Positions 56,725 to 64,000 of a DNA stretch of 64,000 bases are shown here, one piece after another. Each line of letters starts with the position of its first letter. The first letter of the stretch is position 1. Both the position numbers and the translations under genes were made by a program. The DNA lies in assembly GCF_020832325.1 (NCBI RefSeq), contig NZ_JAFIEU010000013.1:158887-222886 (forward strand), read 5' to 3'. The stretch comes from Lunatimonas sp. Lineage in GTDB: Bacteria; Bacteroidota; Bacteroidia; Cytophagales; Cyclobacteriaceae. The notes beneath the pieces are model-generated. The model was not told the origin of the DNA and did no database searches. It saw nothing but the letters and a program-made list of their open reading frames with translations.

Positions 56725-57673
56725 ACTAACGCCCCAGCAAAATCAGGATCTGGCTAAAATCCTTCAGACAATGAAGTCCTTTTTGGCGAAGGAATATGCT
56801 GGAGTATCCCATAAAAGAAATTTTCATCCCAAGATGCATGGTTGCCTTCAGGGTAAGCTTTCCGTTTTTTCAGACCTACCCGAACCCTTGAGGGTAGGGC
56901 TATTTAAGGAAGTAGGCGTCTACGAGGCTTGGGTACGTTTATCGAACGCCCCACCAAAGGTTGGGTCTGACCGGGGTCGATCGGGTAGGGGTTTGGCTAT
57001 CAAGGTACTTCAGGTACCTGGGGAATTACTCGAAGAGGAAGACCCACTTCGCATGGCGACGCAAAATTTCTTGCTGACCACCAGCCCAATTCTCTCAGCA
57101 TCTTCCATTCGGCTTTACAGGAAAGCCATGGGAGCAGTGTTAGGTGGTTTGTTACCCAGAATTCTGTTTGCGTTGAATCCCCTACACTGGCGGAGTTTGT
57201 TTTTGACGTTGCGGTATGCAGCCAAACACGACAATCTTTTGGCAGAGGATTATTTTTCAGGTGCGGCGTTTCGTATGGGATCGGGCCAGTATGCCAAGTT
57301 TGTACTGAAGTCCAATCAGCCCGAATTGGGCTATTCCCTCAATACGTCCCGCTCTTCCGATTTTTTAAGGGAACAGCTAAAAACCGACTTGAAGGATACC
57401 GACTACTCTTTTACGCTGCATGTTCAGCTACACCAGAATCCCCGTCATCAACCTCTGAACGATACTTCAAAGGTATGGAAAGGGACCTTGATTCCGGTTG
57501 CCTTGCTGACACTGCCAAAGCAAGTGTTTGATACGCCTGAACGGCACGCGTTTGGGGAATCGTTGGAGTTTTCGCCTTGGATGGGATTGGTAGATCACGA
57601 GCCAGTAGGTGAAATAAACCTAGCCCGAAGGGTTGTTTACCGTGAATTGGCCGCGTTTAGGAAGGAGAAGTAG
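56714..57673 (+). CDS. Catalase-like heme protein (mini-catalase / allene-oxide-synthase-like)
   Basis: The 319-residue protein is much shorter than true catalases (about 480 or more). It keeps the catalase core: distal His42 in KMHGCLQGKLSV, RLSNAPP, RGLAIKVLQV, and the proximal heme Tyr309 in NLARRVVYREL. Relatives of this size include allene oxide synthase domains and minicatalases that act on fatty acid hydroperoxides. The gene overlaps the DyP gene by 11 bases, and its 3' end overlaps the convergent FAD oxidase gene by 17 bases. Substrate is inferred only. Confidence 0.87.
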   Translation: MESELTPQQNQDLAKILQTMKSFLAKEYAGVSHKRNFHPKMHGCLQGKLSVFSDLPEPLRVGLFKEVGVYEAWVRLSNAPPKVGSDRGRSGRGLAIKVLQVPGELLEEEDPLRMATQNFLLTTSPILSASSIRLYRKAMGAVLGGLLPRILFALNPLHWRSLFLTLRYAAKHDNLLAEDYFSGAAFRMGSGQYAKFVLKSNQPELGYSLNTSRSSDFLREQLKTDLKDTDYSFTLHVQLHQNPRHQPLNDTSKVWKGTLIPVALLTLPKQVFDTPERHAFGESLEFSPWMGLVDHEPVGEINLARRVVYRELAAFRKEK

Positions 57674-59594
57674 GTTGTGGGGGCATCGTTAAGATGTCTT
57701 CCATAAAGGGATTTAGGAACGTTCTGCCACCAAATTTGTGCTGGTAGTTCTTCCAAAGGTGAAATGCTGGAAATGCTTTTTCGACCATCTCGGGAGCCCA
57801 AGGCAGTACCGAAAGTCCCCAGTGCGGAATGGCTCCAAAGGCAATCAATGCAGTTTCCAGTTTCCGCAACAACGTGTAACTACCCGTCACGCCACGCACG
57901 CTGACCAGCTCGATCATGCAGATGTCACCGGTATTCATCATGGATAGGTGGGCGGGACAGTGCTTAACAAAACGCAAGGAAAAAGGAGCGGCCAGGTAAT
58001 GCCGGTAGGGAATGGCTTCTTCGCAAACCTGGAGAATAAGGTCCACGGCATCCGCCACCCTGTTCAGGGCTACCCCATATTCGGTAGCAAAGCCGTAGAA
58101 TTTCAGTTCTCCCAGACCTTGGTCCAGTACTTTTCTGGCGATGTCCTCGAAACCACCTCCCCGTTCGGCATAGTCTTCGATCCGGTGCAGGGAATTATTG
58201 ATCATACCTGGGATGGCGTCAGGGTTTCGGTTAAAAACCCAAGGCGAGAGCTTGCCGGAAATATTGATGCCGGAGATAAAACTGGAGAGGTAGTTTCGTT
58301 CTTTTCTAGCATTGGGGTGGTTTTCACTGGCCTTTACATAATCTCTTGTAGTCACCAAGCACTTTCTTTTTGGATCAAGTTCTGCGTCCGTATCGATGTA
58401 GGGGTTGATCAACACCTCAAAGTGCCGATGCGCATTGAGGTAAGCGTACAAGTCGGGCGCATTCATCATTTCTTCTTTTACATCCTCCCAGTTTCTCAAT
58501 CGTCGCTCTTCATAAAGCCGAAAGATAGGCTGTACTTCTAGGATCATGGAAACCACGATGCCCATACATCCCACACCTACCAGCACAGCATGAAACGTTT
58601 CGTCGTCTTGGATAAGCTCGATGTGTCTATCTGATCCGGGGATCTTTCCATCGTAAAGAACAGGGTCGGTGATGCCGTCTGTGGCTTCAACGCGGTACGC
58701 CTTGCCTCCTGTACCTACGAAGGTGATGGATCGCACCATGGAGGGAATCGGACCAAGGCCTATGCCTGACCCGTGGGTAGAGGTAGACAGTGCTCCTGTA
58801 ATGGATTGTATGCTGGATCCCCCTTGGTTCATCAGGTACCAGCCGTATTCTTCAAGTACCTCGATTAAGTGCCGTATTTTTGTGCCCCCGCTGGTTTCGA
58901 ATAGATAATGGGTTTCTTTCGCCGTGGTGTTGCCAAAATTCACGGTTACCTCAAAACCATCCCGGTAGGCCGCCTTGATAAATTCCTTGGCAGGACGGTT
59001 GGTGACATTGAGGTATTGGGTGCAAACCAAATAATCGTCGGACTGGGCGACGGGCGTCAGGGCGTGGCCCGAGCCCAAGGCACGGATTTGCCGACCGCTT
59101 TCCTCCGCCTGCAGCACTTCTCCGATTACCTCCAATACCGCATCGTAGTCATATACTAGGTGGCTGTCGCATTTGGGGTCAAATTCTGGAAAGGTTCCAC
59201 TGCCTGGAATAAAAAACTTCAATGGCTCGGAGCAATGGTTTTCATACCAATTGGCCCATTTTTGGCGAAAAGTGGATTCTTTATGAAAAATCTTGTCGTG
59301 CGAAAGCTCCACATCCAGGGTCAGATGGACGCATTCGTGCAGTGGCGTATTTTTATTGAGTTTCTTTTCGATTAGCCGTCTGACAAAACGCGGACGGGTG
59401 AGGGCATTGATCCGGTTTACCCACCGTGTCCTGTTTTTGCGGGTGCAGTGGTTGGTCAGTGCGTCATCCAGTCGGTCTATCTGTGCAGGGAGCTTTTCGC
59501 TGTTGAAAATCAACGTAAAAAGCAGTCTGGTAAACTCCCAGCCCACGCTGAGTGGCCCCTTTTTCTTCTTGAGTAACTTGCTAGATCCCGACAT
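57657..59594 (-). CDS. FAD-binding D-arabinono-1,4-lactone oxidase-like protein
   Basis: The 645-residue protein belongs to the VAO/PCMH flavin family. The FAD-binding half has IRALGSGHALTP (His in the position used for covalent flavin in relatives), GGSSIQSITGALSTSTHGSG and GVGCMGIVVSMILEV. The C-terminal part has the lactone-oxidase-type LSVLPWAP and LNPFMEDIL. About 120 N-terminal residues precede the flavin domain, longer than in typical lactone oxidases. Such enzymes make hydrogen peroxide while oxidising a sugar lactone or alcohol, which could feed the peroxidase next to it. It converges on the mini-catalase gene. Confidence 0.85.
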   Translation of the reverse strand: MSGSSKLLKKKKGPLSVGWEFTRLLFTLIFNSEKLPAQIDRLDDALTNHCTRKNRTRWVNRINALTRPRFVRRLIEKKLNKNTPLHECVHLTLDVELSHDKIFHKESTFRQKWANWYENHCSEPLKFFIPGSGTFPEFDPKCDSHLVYDYDAVLEVIGEVLQAEESGRQIRALGSGHALTPVAQSDDYLVCTQYLNVTNRPAKEFIKAAYRDGFEVTVNFGNTTAKETHYLFETSGGTKIRHLIEVLEEYGWYLMNQGGSSIQSITGALSTSTHGSGIGLGPIPSMVRSITFVGTGGKAYRVEATDGITDPVLYDGKIPGSDRHIELIQDDETFHAVLVGVGCMGIVVSMILEVQPIFRLYEERRLRNWEDVKEEMMNAPDLYAYLNAHRHFEVLINPYIDTDAELDPKRKCLVTTRDYVKASENHPNARKERNYLSSFISGINISGKLSPWVFNRNPDAIPGMINNSLHRIEDYAERGGGFEDIARKVLDQGLGELKFYGFATEYGVALNRVADAVDLILQVCEEAIPYRHYLAAPFSLRFVKHCPAHLSMMNTGDICMIELVSVRGVTGSYTLLRKLETALIAFGAIPHWGLSVLPWAPEMVEKAFPAFHLWKNYQHKFGGRTFLNPFMEDILTMPPQPTSPS

Positions 59595-59951
59595 CTGAAA
59601 TATTCGTTTTGATTTAGGTTAATTTACCCATCAATATACTGTTTTTTATTTTTAGTTCATATGATTGTGCTTGTTTTTTAACGTAAAGAGTTTTAAACGC
59701 AATCTAGCCAAAAAAAATTACTATCTGATTTAAGGCTTCCTAGATTGCGGTTAAAACTTAGTTGGACGAAACCGGGGGCCTGTCTATGGGCATTTATGTT
59801 TCCCTTTTTGGGTCATTTTTGCGGTTGGGTGACCAAAACATCCGCATAGACTACTGAAACGCCCAGATCTAGGATATTTCCGGTTCGCTAAGGGCAGTCC
59901 TTTCCCATTAACGTTGATCCGTTTTCATTTTTTCCCATGTTTTCAAAGAAC
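59595..59951. other. Intergenic region between FAD oxidase gene and IS91-like element
   Basis: These 357 bases hold no gene. They carry the promoter of the minus-strand oxidase gene and the long spaced inverted repeat at 59688-59759. Confidence 0.5.
59688..59759. repeat. Spaced inverted repeat (20-bp arms, 32-nt spacer)
   Basis: The left arm (59688-59707, GAGTTTTAAACGCAATCTAG) and the right arm (59740-59759) match as inverted copies in 18 of 20 positions. The spacer is AT-rich. It lies about 95 bases before the oxidase gene start and 190 bases from the IS91-like element. It could be a miniature element, an operator or a stable hairpin. Confidence 0.7.
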
Positions 59952-59961
59952 GTTTTTTCAC

Positions 59962-59987
59962 AGGGCAGCTTCAGGGATCCCTGCCCT
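59962..59987 (-). other. Hairpin at the 3' end of the transposase gene (possible oriIS)
   Basis: AGGGCAG (59962-59968) pairs with CTGCCCT (59981-59987), and the loop contains the palindrome AGGGATCCCT. It overlaps the stop codon and lies just before the presumed GTTC target, as expected for an IS91-type origin end. Confidence 0.5.
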
Positions 59988-61146
59988 TTTCCCCGGCGAG
60001 GCCGTAAACCATCCTACCGGTACCGCATTCTCCACACATGAACAGGTCCCTGCCCAGTATTTCCTCCAAAATCTCATAGGTGGACAACCCCTCGTAAAAG
60101 GAAATGAACCTTGCCACGTTTAGCAGCCTGAAACAGTCATCCATTTTGGTCTTGCTGTTCGCCGAAGACATGATCCCGTAGTATCTTATCTTGTAAAACC
60201 CGCCGGGGAGTATATGCTGCATAAACCTGCGGGTAAATTCGGCACCTGGAAGTTCCATGGTTTTGCTTTTGCCGTCCCGGTAATCCTTCCACCTGAACTT
60301 TACCGTGCCGTCCCCGACGGCCAGTATCCGGCTGTTGCTGATGGCCACCCGATGAGTGTACCTGCCCAGATACCCAACAGCCTGGTTGGCCCCCTTGAAC
60401 GTCTTTTTGATATAGATATGCCACATCTTCGAATAGGCTTCCTTTTTCAAGAGTTCCGGCACGGTGTACATGCCTTTCTGTTTTTCAGGTATCCTGAGCA
60501 GATCTGCCCCCAAAGCTTGGAAAAGCTTTTCCATGAATACGCCCCTGAATATCTTGGAGAGTGCCTTCACGGGTACAAAAAACTTCTTGTTGGCAGCCAC
60601 CCATTCCATTTGGTCGGGGTCGAGCCCTCCGGCCGGTATCAGCATATGGATATGGGGGTGGTAGTTTAGCGCCTGCCCCCATGTGTGGAGTACCGAGAGG
60701 CAGCCGATGTCCGCACCCAGGAAGGCAGGGTTCGATGCCGCCTTCTTCACCGCCAGTGCCGAAGCGGCGAAGAGCATCCCGTAGCATTCCCGCTGGTTGA
60801 GGTAAAACAGCGGCTTGAGGAATTCCGGTATGGTGAACACCACGTGAAAATACCTTACCGGGAGCATTCTGCACTTCAGCTTTTCCACCCACACAAGCTG
60901 TTTTACATACTGGCACTTGGGGCAGTGGCGGTTACGGCAGCTGTTGTAACTTACCCTGATGTGGCCGCAGCCGTCGCAGGTGAGCGTGTGGCTGCCCATA
61001 CTTGCGGTCCTGCACTCCAATATGTCATTGTATGCCTTCACCTGGTCCGGACAAAGCCTTCCCGTGCCCAGAAATCTTTCCTTCTGGGATCCCAGAATAT
61101 CGGAAAGCTCCGCCCCCCCGTTCCTTCTGTTGACCGTTTCCATCAC
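59971..61146 (-). CDS. IS91-family HUH transposase
   Basis: The 391-residue protein has an N-terminal zinc-binding region (CDGCGHIRVSYNSCRNRHCPKC) and the HUH motif in NYHPHIHMLIPAGG. The catalytic Tyr motif is YLGRYTHRVAISNSR. It nicks single-stranded DNA and drives rolling-circle-type transposition without target duplications. Its start overlaps the recombinase stop by 4 bases. The coding sequence is intact. Confidence 0.93.
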   Translation of the reverse strand: MMETVNRRNGGAELSDILGSQKERFLGTGRLCPDQVKAYNDILECRTASMGSHTLTCDGCGHIRVSYNSCRNRHCPKCQYVKQLVWVEKLKCRMLPVRYFHVVFTIPEFLKPLFYLNQRECYGMLFAASALAVKKAASNPAFLGADIGCLSVLHTWGQALNYHPHIHMLIPAGGLDPDQMEWVAANKKFFVPVKALSKIFRGVFMEKLFQALGADLLRIPEKQKGMYTVPELLKKEAYSKMWHIYIKKTFKGANQAVGYLGRYTHRVAISNSRILAVGDGTVKFRWKDYRDGKSKTMELPGAEFTRRFMQHILPGGFYKIRYYGIMSSANSKTKMDDCFRLLNVARFISFYEGLSTYEILEEILGRDLFMCGECGTGRMVYGLAGEKGRDP

Positions 61147-61952
61147 AGGCCATCCAGTGGACTTTTGATTTTCGAGGGATCGAAATTGGTCACATGAAGG
61201 TAAACCGAGGTCGTCCTAAGGGATCTGTGCCCCAACAGTTCCTGGATCACCCTGATGTTGGTGCCCTGTTCCAGAAGGTGGGTGGCAAAGGTATGCCGGA
61301 GGGTATGGAAAGTGGCATCCTTCTTTATCCCGCTTTCCTTAAGAATCTTTTTGAACAGCTCCTGGACAGTTCTTTTGCTGTAGCCCTTACCGGCTGTCCG
61401 TCCTTCAAAAAGAAAGGTTTTGGGCCTGTAATACCTGTAATATTCCCGGAGCTTTTCCAGCAGCTCCCCGGACAGCAGGGTATACCGGTCCTTGTTTCCC
61501 TTGCCCCCACGGACTCTCAACTGCATCCTGTCGCCGTCGATATCGCCAAACTTGAGGGCAACCAACTCACCCAGCCTCAGTCCGGAGCCATAGGCGAGCG
61601 CAACCACGCAATAATGTTTCCTGTTTATGATTCTGTCCAGGATATGGGACACCTCCTCTTTGGAAAAGACGACGGGGAGGGGCTTCGGGCGTCTGGGCCG
61701 TTTGATCTTTACCGGGTCCCACTCCCTGCCGAGAACATCCGTGAAAAGAATTTTGAAGGCACTGATGGTCTGGTTTACACTGGAAGCCGACAGGTCTTTC
61801 GTCTCAACCTTATGGAATAGATACTCCTTTAGCTCGGATATGCTGATCTTGTCCGGACTTTTTCCAAAATGGCTGGAAACTGACGCTACCTGGGAAATAT
61901 AATTTTCGATACTTCTTGGAGAGTAGTTTCTGATCTGCATCTCCTGATACAT
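61143..61952 (-). CDS. Tyrosine recombinase/integrase of the IS91-like element
   Basis: The 269-residue protein has an N-terminal SAM-like core-binding domain and the catalytic residues Arg (GSGLRLGEL), Lys (GKGNKDR), His-x-x-Arg (HTLRHTFATHLLEQG), His (LGHRSL) and Tyr (TTSVYLHV). ATG 61952 opens the frame. A second ATG at 61978 is followed by an A8 tract, and one extra A would put it in frame and add nine residues (MEKKSLRLQ). The function in IS91-like elements with such a gene is not well known. Confidence 0.92.
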   Translation of the reverse strand: MYQEMQIRNYSPRSIENYISQVASVSSHFGKSPDKISISELKEYLFHKVETKDLSASSVNQTISAFKILFTDVLGREWDPVKIKRPRRPKPLPVVFSKEEVSHILDRIINRKHYCVVALAYGSGLRLGELVALKFGDIDGDRMQLRVRGGKGNKDRYTLLSGELLEKLREYYRYYRPKTFLFEGRTAGKGYSKRTVQELFKKILKESGIKKDATFHTLRHTFATHLLEQGTNIRVIQELLGHRSLRTTSVYLHVTNFDPSKIKSPLDGL

Positions 61953-61954
61953 CT

Positions 61955-62091
61955 GCAGACGTAGGCTTTTTTTTCCATGATTAATAGAGTTTAAAGATTG
62001 TACATGAAATAAAAATAAGCTATTTATCTAAAAATAAGAACGTTAATAGATGAAAAGTCAAAAACTACCGACGTAGGAGGTTTTGTTCAAC
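61955..62091 (-). repeat. Upstream end of the IS91-like element, inverted copy 1
   Basis: This 137-bp segment is the exact reverse complement of 63864-64000. It includes the A8 tract, a short CTACGTCGGTAG hairpin and two copies of CTTATTTTTA. It marks the presumed terIS end. Confidence 0.95.
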
Positions 62092-62248
62092 CGTTGGATA
62101 CGTTGTGGTTTTCTTCGTCTTCCCATCCTAATCAGGGGAGGTAGTCGCTACTGGCTTGCCTTTTGCCAGATACCCTACCGGTTTTGGAATATTGGCAGAA
62201 TTGTACGTATTTGAATTTGCAAAAGGGGAATAGTTTTAAGGAGCCATT

Positions 62249-63496
62249 ATGGAAGCAACGTTTGCAAAGAAAGGTTTTTTGGTGGTCATTGGGTGCTTTG
62301 ACACCAAAGGAGAAATCTATGGAGAGCTGTACCGATCCTTAACGGCAAGTGCTGCGTCGATTCAAATGGTCAATGTGGGCATTTCCGAGAGTACGGGTAC
62401 CTTTCCCGTGGATGTGGAATCCGAGGAGATTGCAGGGCTTGCCGGCTATACCCTATCAGCGCTGAAGTCCCGAAAGGACCGCAGTTTTGCGCTGGAGCAG
62501 TTGGCTGCAGGGTGTCAAATCTGGCTAAAAGGGTTATTGGAACAAGGCCTACTCAGGGGTGTGATCGGCATGGGTGGGGGAGGAGGCACCTTTTTGTTTT
62601 TAAAAGCCATTCAGGTATTGCCTCTGGGCCTACCAAAACTCTGTATATCTACCCTGGCTACCAAAGATGTGTCCCATTCGGTGGGAGTGAAAGATGTGGT
62701 GTTGATTCCATCGGTAGTGGATGTAGCTGGCATCAACCGGATCATCCTTCCGATCATCCACCAAGCAGCCGCTGCACTGCTGGCGATGGTGGAGGTGGAG
62801 TGGGACCGAGTCGCCTACACCAAGCCCCTCGTGGCGATCAGCATGTTTGGAAATACCACGGACTGTGTAAACGCCTGCACACGGCTATTGGAAGCGCGCG
62901 GCTTTGAGGTGATGGCGTTCCACGCCAATGGCGTGGGAGGTCGAAACATGGAGGCGCTGATACGGGAGGGTGTATTTGATGCAGTGATGGATCTGACCAC
63001 CACCGAACTTGCCGACGAGTTTTGCGGTGGCATCCTAAGTGCCGGAGCGGACCGAATGAAAGCCGCCGTACAGCAAGGGCTCCCGATGGTGGTGGCGCCA
63101 GGCTGTCTGGATATGGTGAATTTTGGCAGGCCAGAAACGGTCCCCTCCCAGTTTCAGGGGCGTCTTTTTTACCATTGGGCGCCAGATGTGACGCTCATGC
63201 GGACCAACAAGGCCGAAAATCAGCGATTGGGAAGGCACATCGCCGAAACGATAAATCCGTTGGCCGCCCAGGTTGCGGTCGTTTGGCCCAAAGGAGGCTT
63301 CTCCCAAGTGGGATCCCCCGGCGGCTTGTTTTTTGATAGCGAGGCAGACCAATTCTGCTTGGAGGGACTGATGGCAGCACTTGATCCCGGCATTTCTGTT
63401 ACCCAAGTACCGGGTTCAATCAACGATCCCGCTTTTGCCCAGGTAGCGGTAGACCGGCTGATGGACCTGTTGAATCGGCACCGGTCTATTGGCTAG
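62249..63496 (+). CDS. Tm-1-like ATP-binding domain protein (UPF0261)
   Basis: The 415-residue protein belongs to the Tm-1-like/UPF0261 family. N-terminal landmarks are VVIGCFDTKGEIYGEL and the glycine-rich IGMGGGGGTFLF. In the C-terminal half are AISMFGNTTDCVNAC, FHANGVGGRNME, VAPGCLDMVNFG and PGGLFFDSEAD. The plant Tm-1 version blocks a viral replicase; the bacterial function is unknown, and family members often pair with a PEP-hydrolase-like barrel that is absent here. It lies between two inverted IS91-like ends, so it could be a passenger gene. Confidence 0.9.
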   Translation: MEATFAKKGFLVVIGCFDTKGEIYGELYRSLTASAASIQMVNVGISESTGTFPVDVESEEIAGLAGYTLSALKSRKDRSFALEQLAAGCQIWLKGLLEQGLLRGVIGMGGGGGTFLFLKAIQVLPLGLPKLCISTLATKDVSHSVGVKDVVLIPSVVDVAGINRIILPIIHQAAAALLAMVEVEWDRVAYTKPLVAISMFGNTTDCVNACTRLLEARGFEVMAFHANGVGGRNMEALIREGVFDAVMDLTTTELADEFCGGILSAGADRMKAAVQQGLPMVVAPGCLDMVNFGRPETVPSQFQGRLFYHWAPDVTLMRTNKAENQRLGRHIAETINPLAAQVAVVWPKGGFSQVGSPGGLFFDSEADQFCLEGLMAALDPGISVTQVPGSINDPAFAQVAVDRLMDLLNRHRSIG

Positions 63497-63863
63497 GTGC
63501 TAATGGCAAATACTTGTTTTGCCGTTAACCGATAGTGGACACACCCTGAGTGATGTACTCGCCGGTCCCCCTATTGTTATATGTCTCAAAAATACCTTTC
63601 CGCCCTCGAAAGGCTTATCCAACCTTCCCAAAATGCCCATTCGGTCCCAGAAAATACCCCGAACAGGGTATTTTTTGGGGAATAATAATGGCTTATCTTT
63701 AGCTGCAGCGTATGGCCTACCCTTGTTGAAGGGAGAAACCGATCCGGCAAGTTTTTTTGACTTGTGGATAGGGCTATAGTCCCAGCGCATTAGGCGCAAC
63801 CGAGTAGCGCCAATGCAACCAAATTCGGACACATAGGCGCAACTGGGTAGCGCCAATAAAAGT
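63497..63863. other. Intergenic region after the Tm-1-like gene with a short tandem motif
   Basis: No real gene is seen here. Two 24-bp copies (22 identical positions) of TAGGCGCAAC-N4-TAGCGCCAAT lie at 63791-63814 and 63834-63857, 43 bases apart. Each contains a GGCGC / GCGCC dyad with a 9-nt loop. Confidence 0.6.
63791..63857. repeat. Two direct copies of a 24-bp hairpin motif
   Basis: The copies differ at two positions in the loop only (C/T and A/G), while both stem arms are kept. This suggests selection for the dyad. They sit just before the second IS91-like end. Confidence 0.55.
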
Positions 63864-64000
63864 GTTGAACAAAACCTCCTACGTCGGTAGTTTTTGACTT
63901 TTCATCTATTAACGTTCTTATTTTTAGATAAATAGCTTATTTTTATTTCATGTACAATCTTTAAACTCTATTAATCATGGAAAAAAAAGCCTACGTCTGC
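63864..64000 (+). mobile_element. Start of a second IS91-like element, inverted copy, cut by window end
   Basis: The 137 bases to the window end are identical (reverse complement) to 61955-62091. The plus strand therefore enters the same recombinase-transposase element, with ATG 63977 and the A8 tract. Confidence 0.9.

Larger units (their letters stand above)
59952..62091 (-). mobile_element. IS91-like element with HUH transposase and tyrosine recombinase
   Basis: The element holds a recombinase gene followed by an IS91-type transposase gene, overlapping by 4 bases. The right end (62091) is set by a 137-bp inverted copy of its upstream region at 63864-64000, after which the sequences differ. 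The left end is inferred: a hairpin at the transposase 3' end is followed by GTTC on the minus strand (GAAC at 59948-59951), the tetranucleotide next to which IS91 elements insert. Its base use differs from the neighbouring genes. Confidence 0.75.

Noticed and set aside
63500..63856. Minus-strand frame of 118 codons after the Tm-1-like gene
   Set aside because: It runs across the two hairpin repeats and shows no recognisable domain; probably chance.

Overview
The window looks like chromosomal DNA of a Bacteroidota bacterium, most likely order Cytophagales and possibly family Cyclobacteriaceae (inferred from gene content, not from a marker gene). The signs are a SusC/SusD pair with a FecR anti-sigma factor and ECF sigma factor, many lipoproteins, promoters of the Bacteroidota type (TTTG, about 19-21 nt, TAnnTTTG), weak or absent Shine-Dalgarno sites, and a large set of secreted cytochrome-type proteins first known from planctomycetes.

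Layout. 1-5.1 kb: the end of a sorbosone/glucose dehydrogenase-like gene, tRNA-Glu, a 1-Cys peroxiredoxin, a KAS III-like enzyme, and an L-fuconolactonase-like hydrolase with a RhaM-type mutarotase. 5.1-7.9 kb: a three-gene pntAA-pntAB-pntB transhydrogenase operon on the minus strand. 8.3-16.9 kb: a small membrane protein, a lipoprotein AGE-family epimerase, and two tandem 1140-residue paralogues that join a dehydrogenase-type propeller, HEAT repeats and cytochrome c. 17.3-24.2 kb (minus): susD, susC, fecR and an ECF sigma factor. 24.6-29.0 kb: a five-gene sugar-acid or polyol catabolic operon (HUMPS-family decarboxylase/aldolase, zinc dehydrogenase, SDR, TIM-barrel isomerase, SMP-30 lactonase). 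29.2-36.5 kb: a cytochrome/FG-GAP protein, a transglutaminase-like lipoprotein, a His-Pro-rich mini-lipoprotein, a membrane-anchored isochorismatase-like hydrolase, a membrane protein and a sodium:solute symporter. 36.8-42.8 kb: a planctomycete-type PSD1 / DUF1501 / DUF2231-cytochrome operon. 42.8-53.7 kb: mostly housekeeping or envelope genes (MG2/TonB-plug protein, acyltransferase, BASS transporter, gapA, bcp, EamA transporter, pncB-pncA NAD salvage, META protein, GAF protein). 53.9-59.6 kb: a redox cluster made of an unknown two-TM protein, a DyP peroxidase and a mini-catalase in one operon, with a convergent FAD-dependent lactone-oxidase-like enzyme. 60-64 kb: an IS91-like element (HUH transposase plus tyrosine recombinase), a Tm-1-like gene, and the start of a second, inverted copy of the same element running off the window.

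Together the genes suggest a heterotroph that oxidises sugars and sugar acids outside the cytoplasm with heme-linked lipoproteins, takes up oligomers through SusCD, and processes sugar acids in the cytoplasm. The most promising candidates for something undescribed are the DyP/mini-catalase/FAD-oxidase cluster, the HUMPS operon that has no kinase, and the paired IS91-like elements whose recombinase reading frame could be extended by slippage on an A8 tract.
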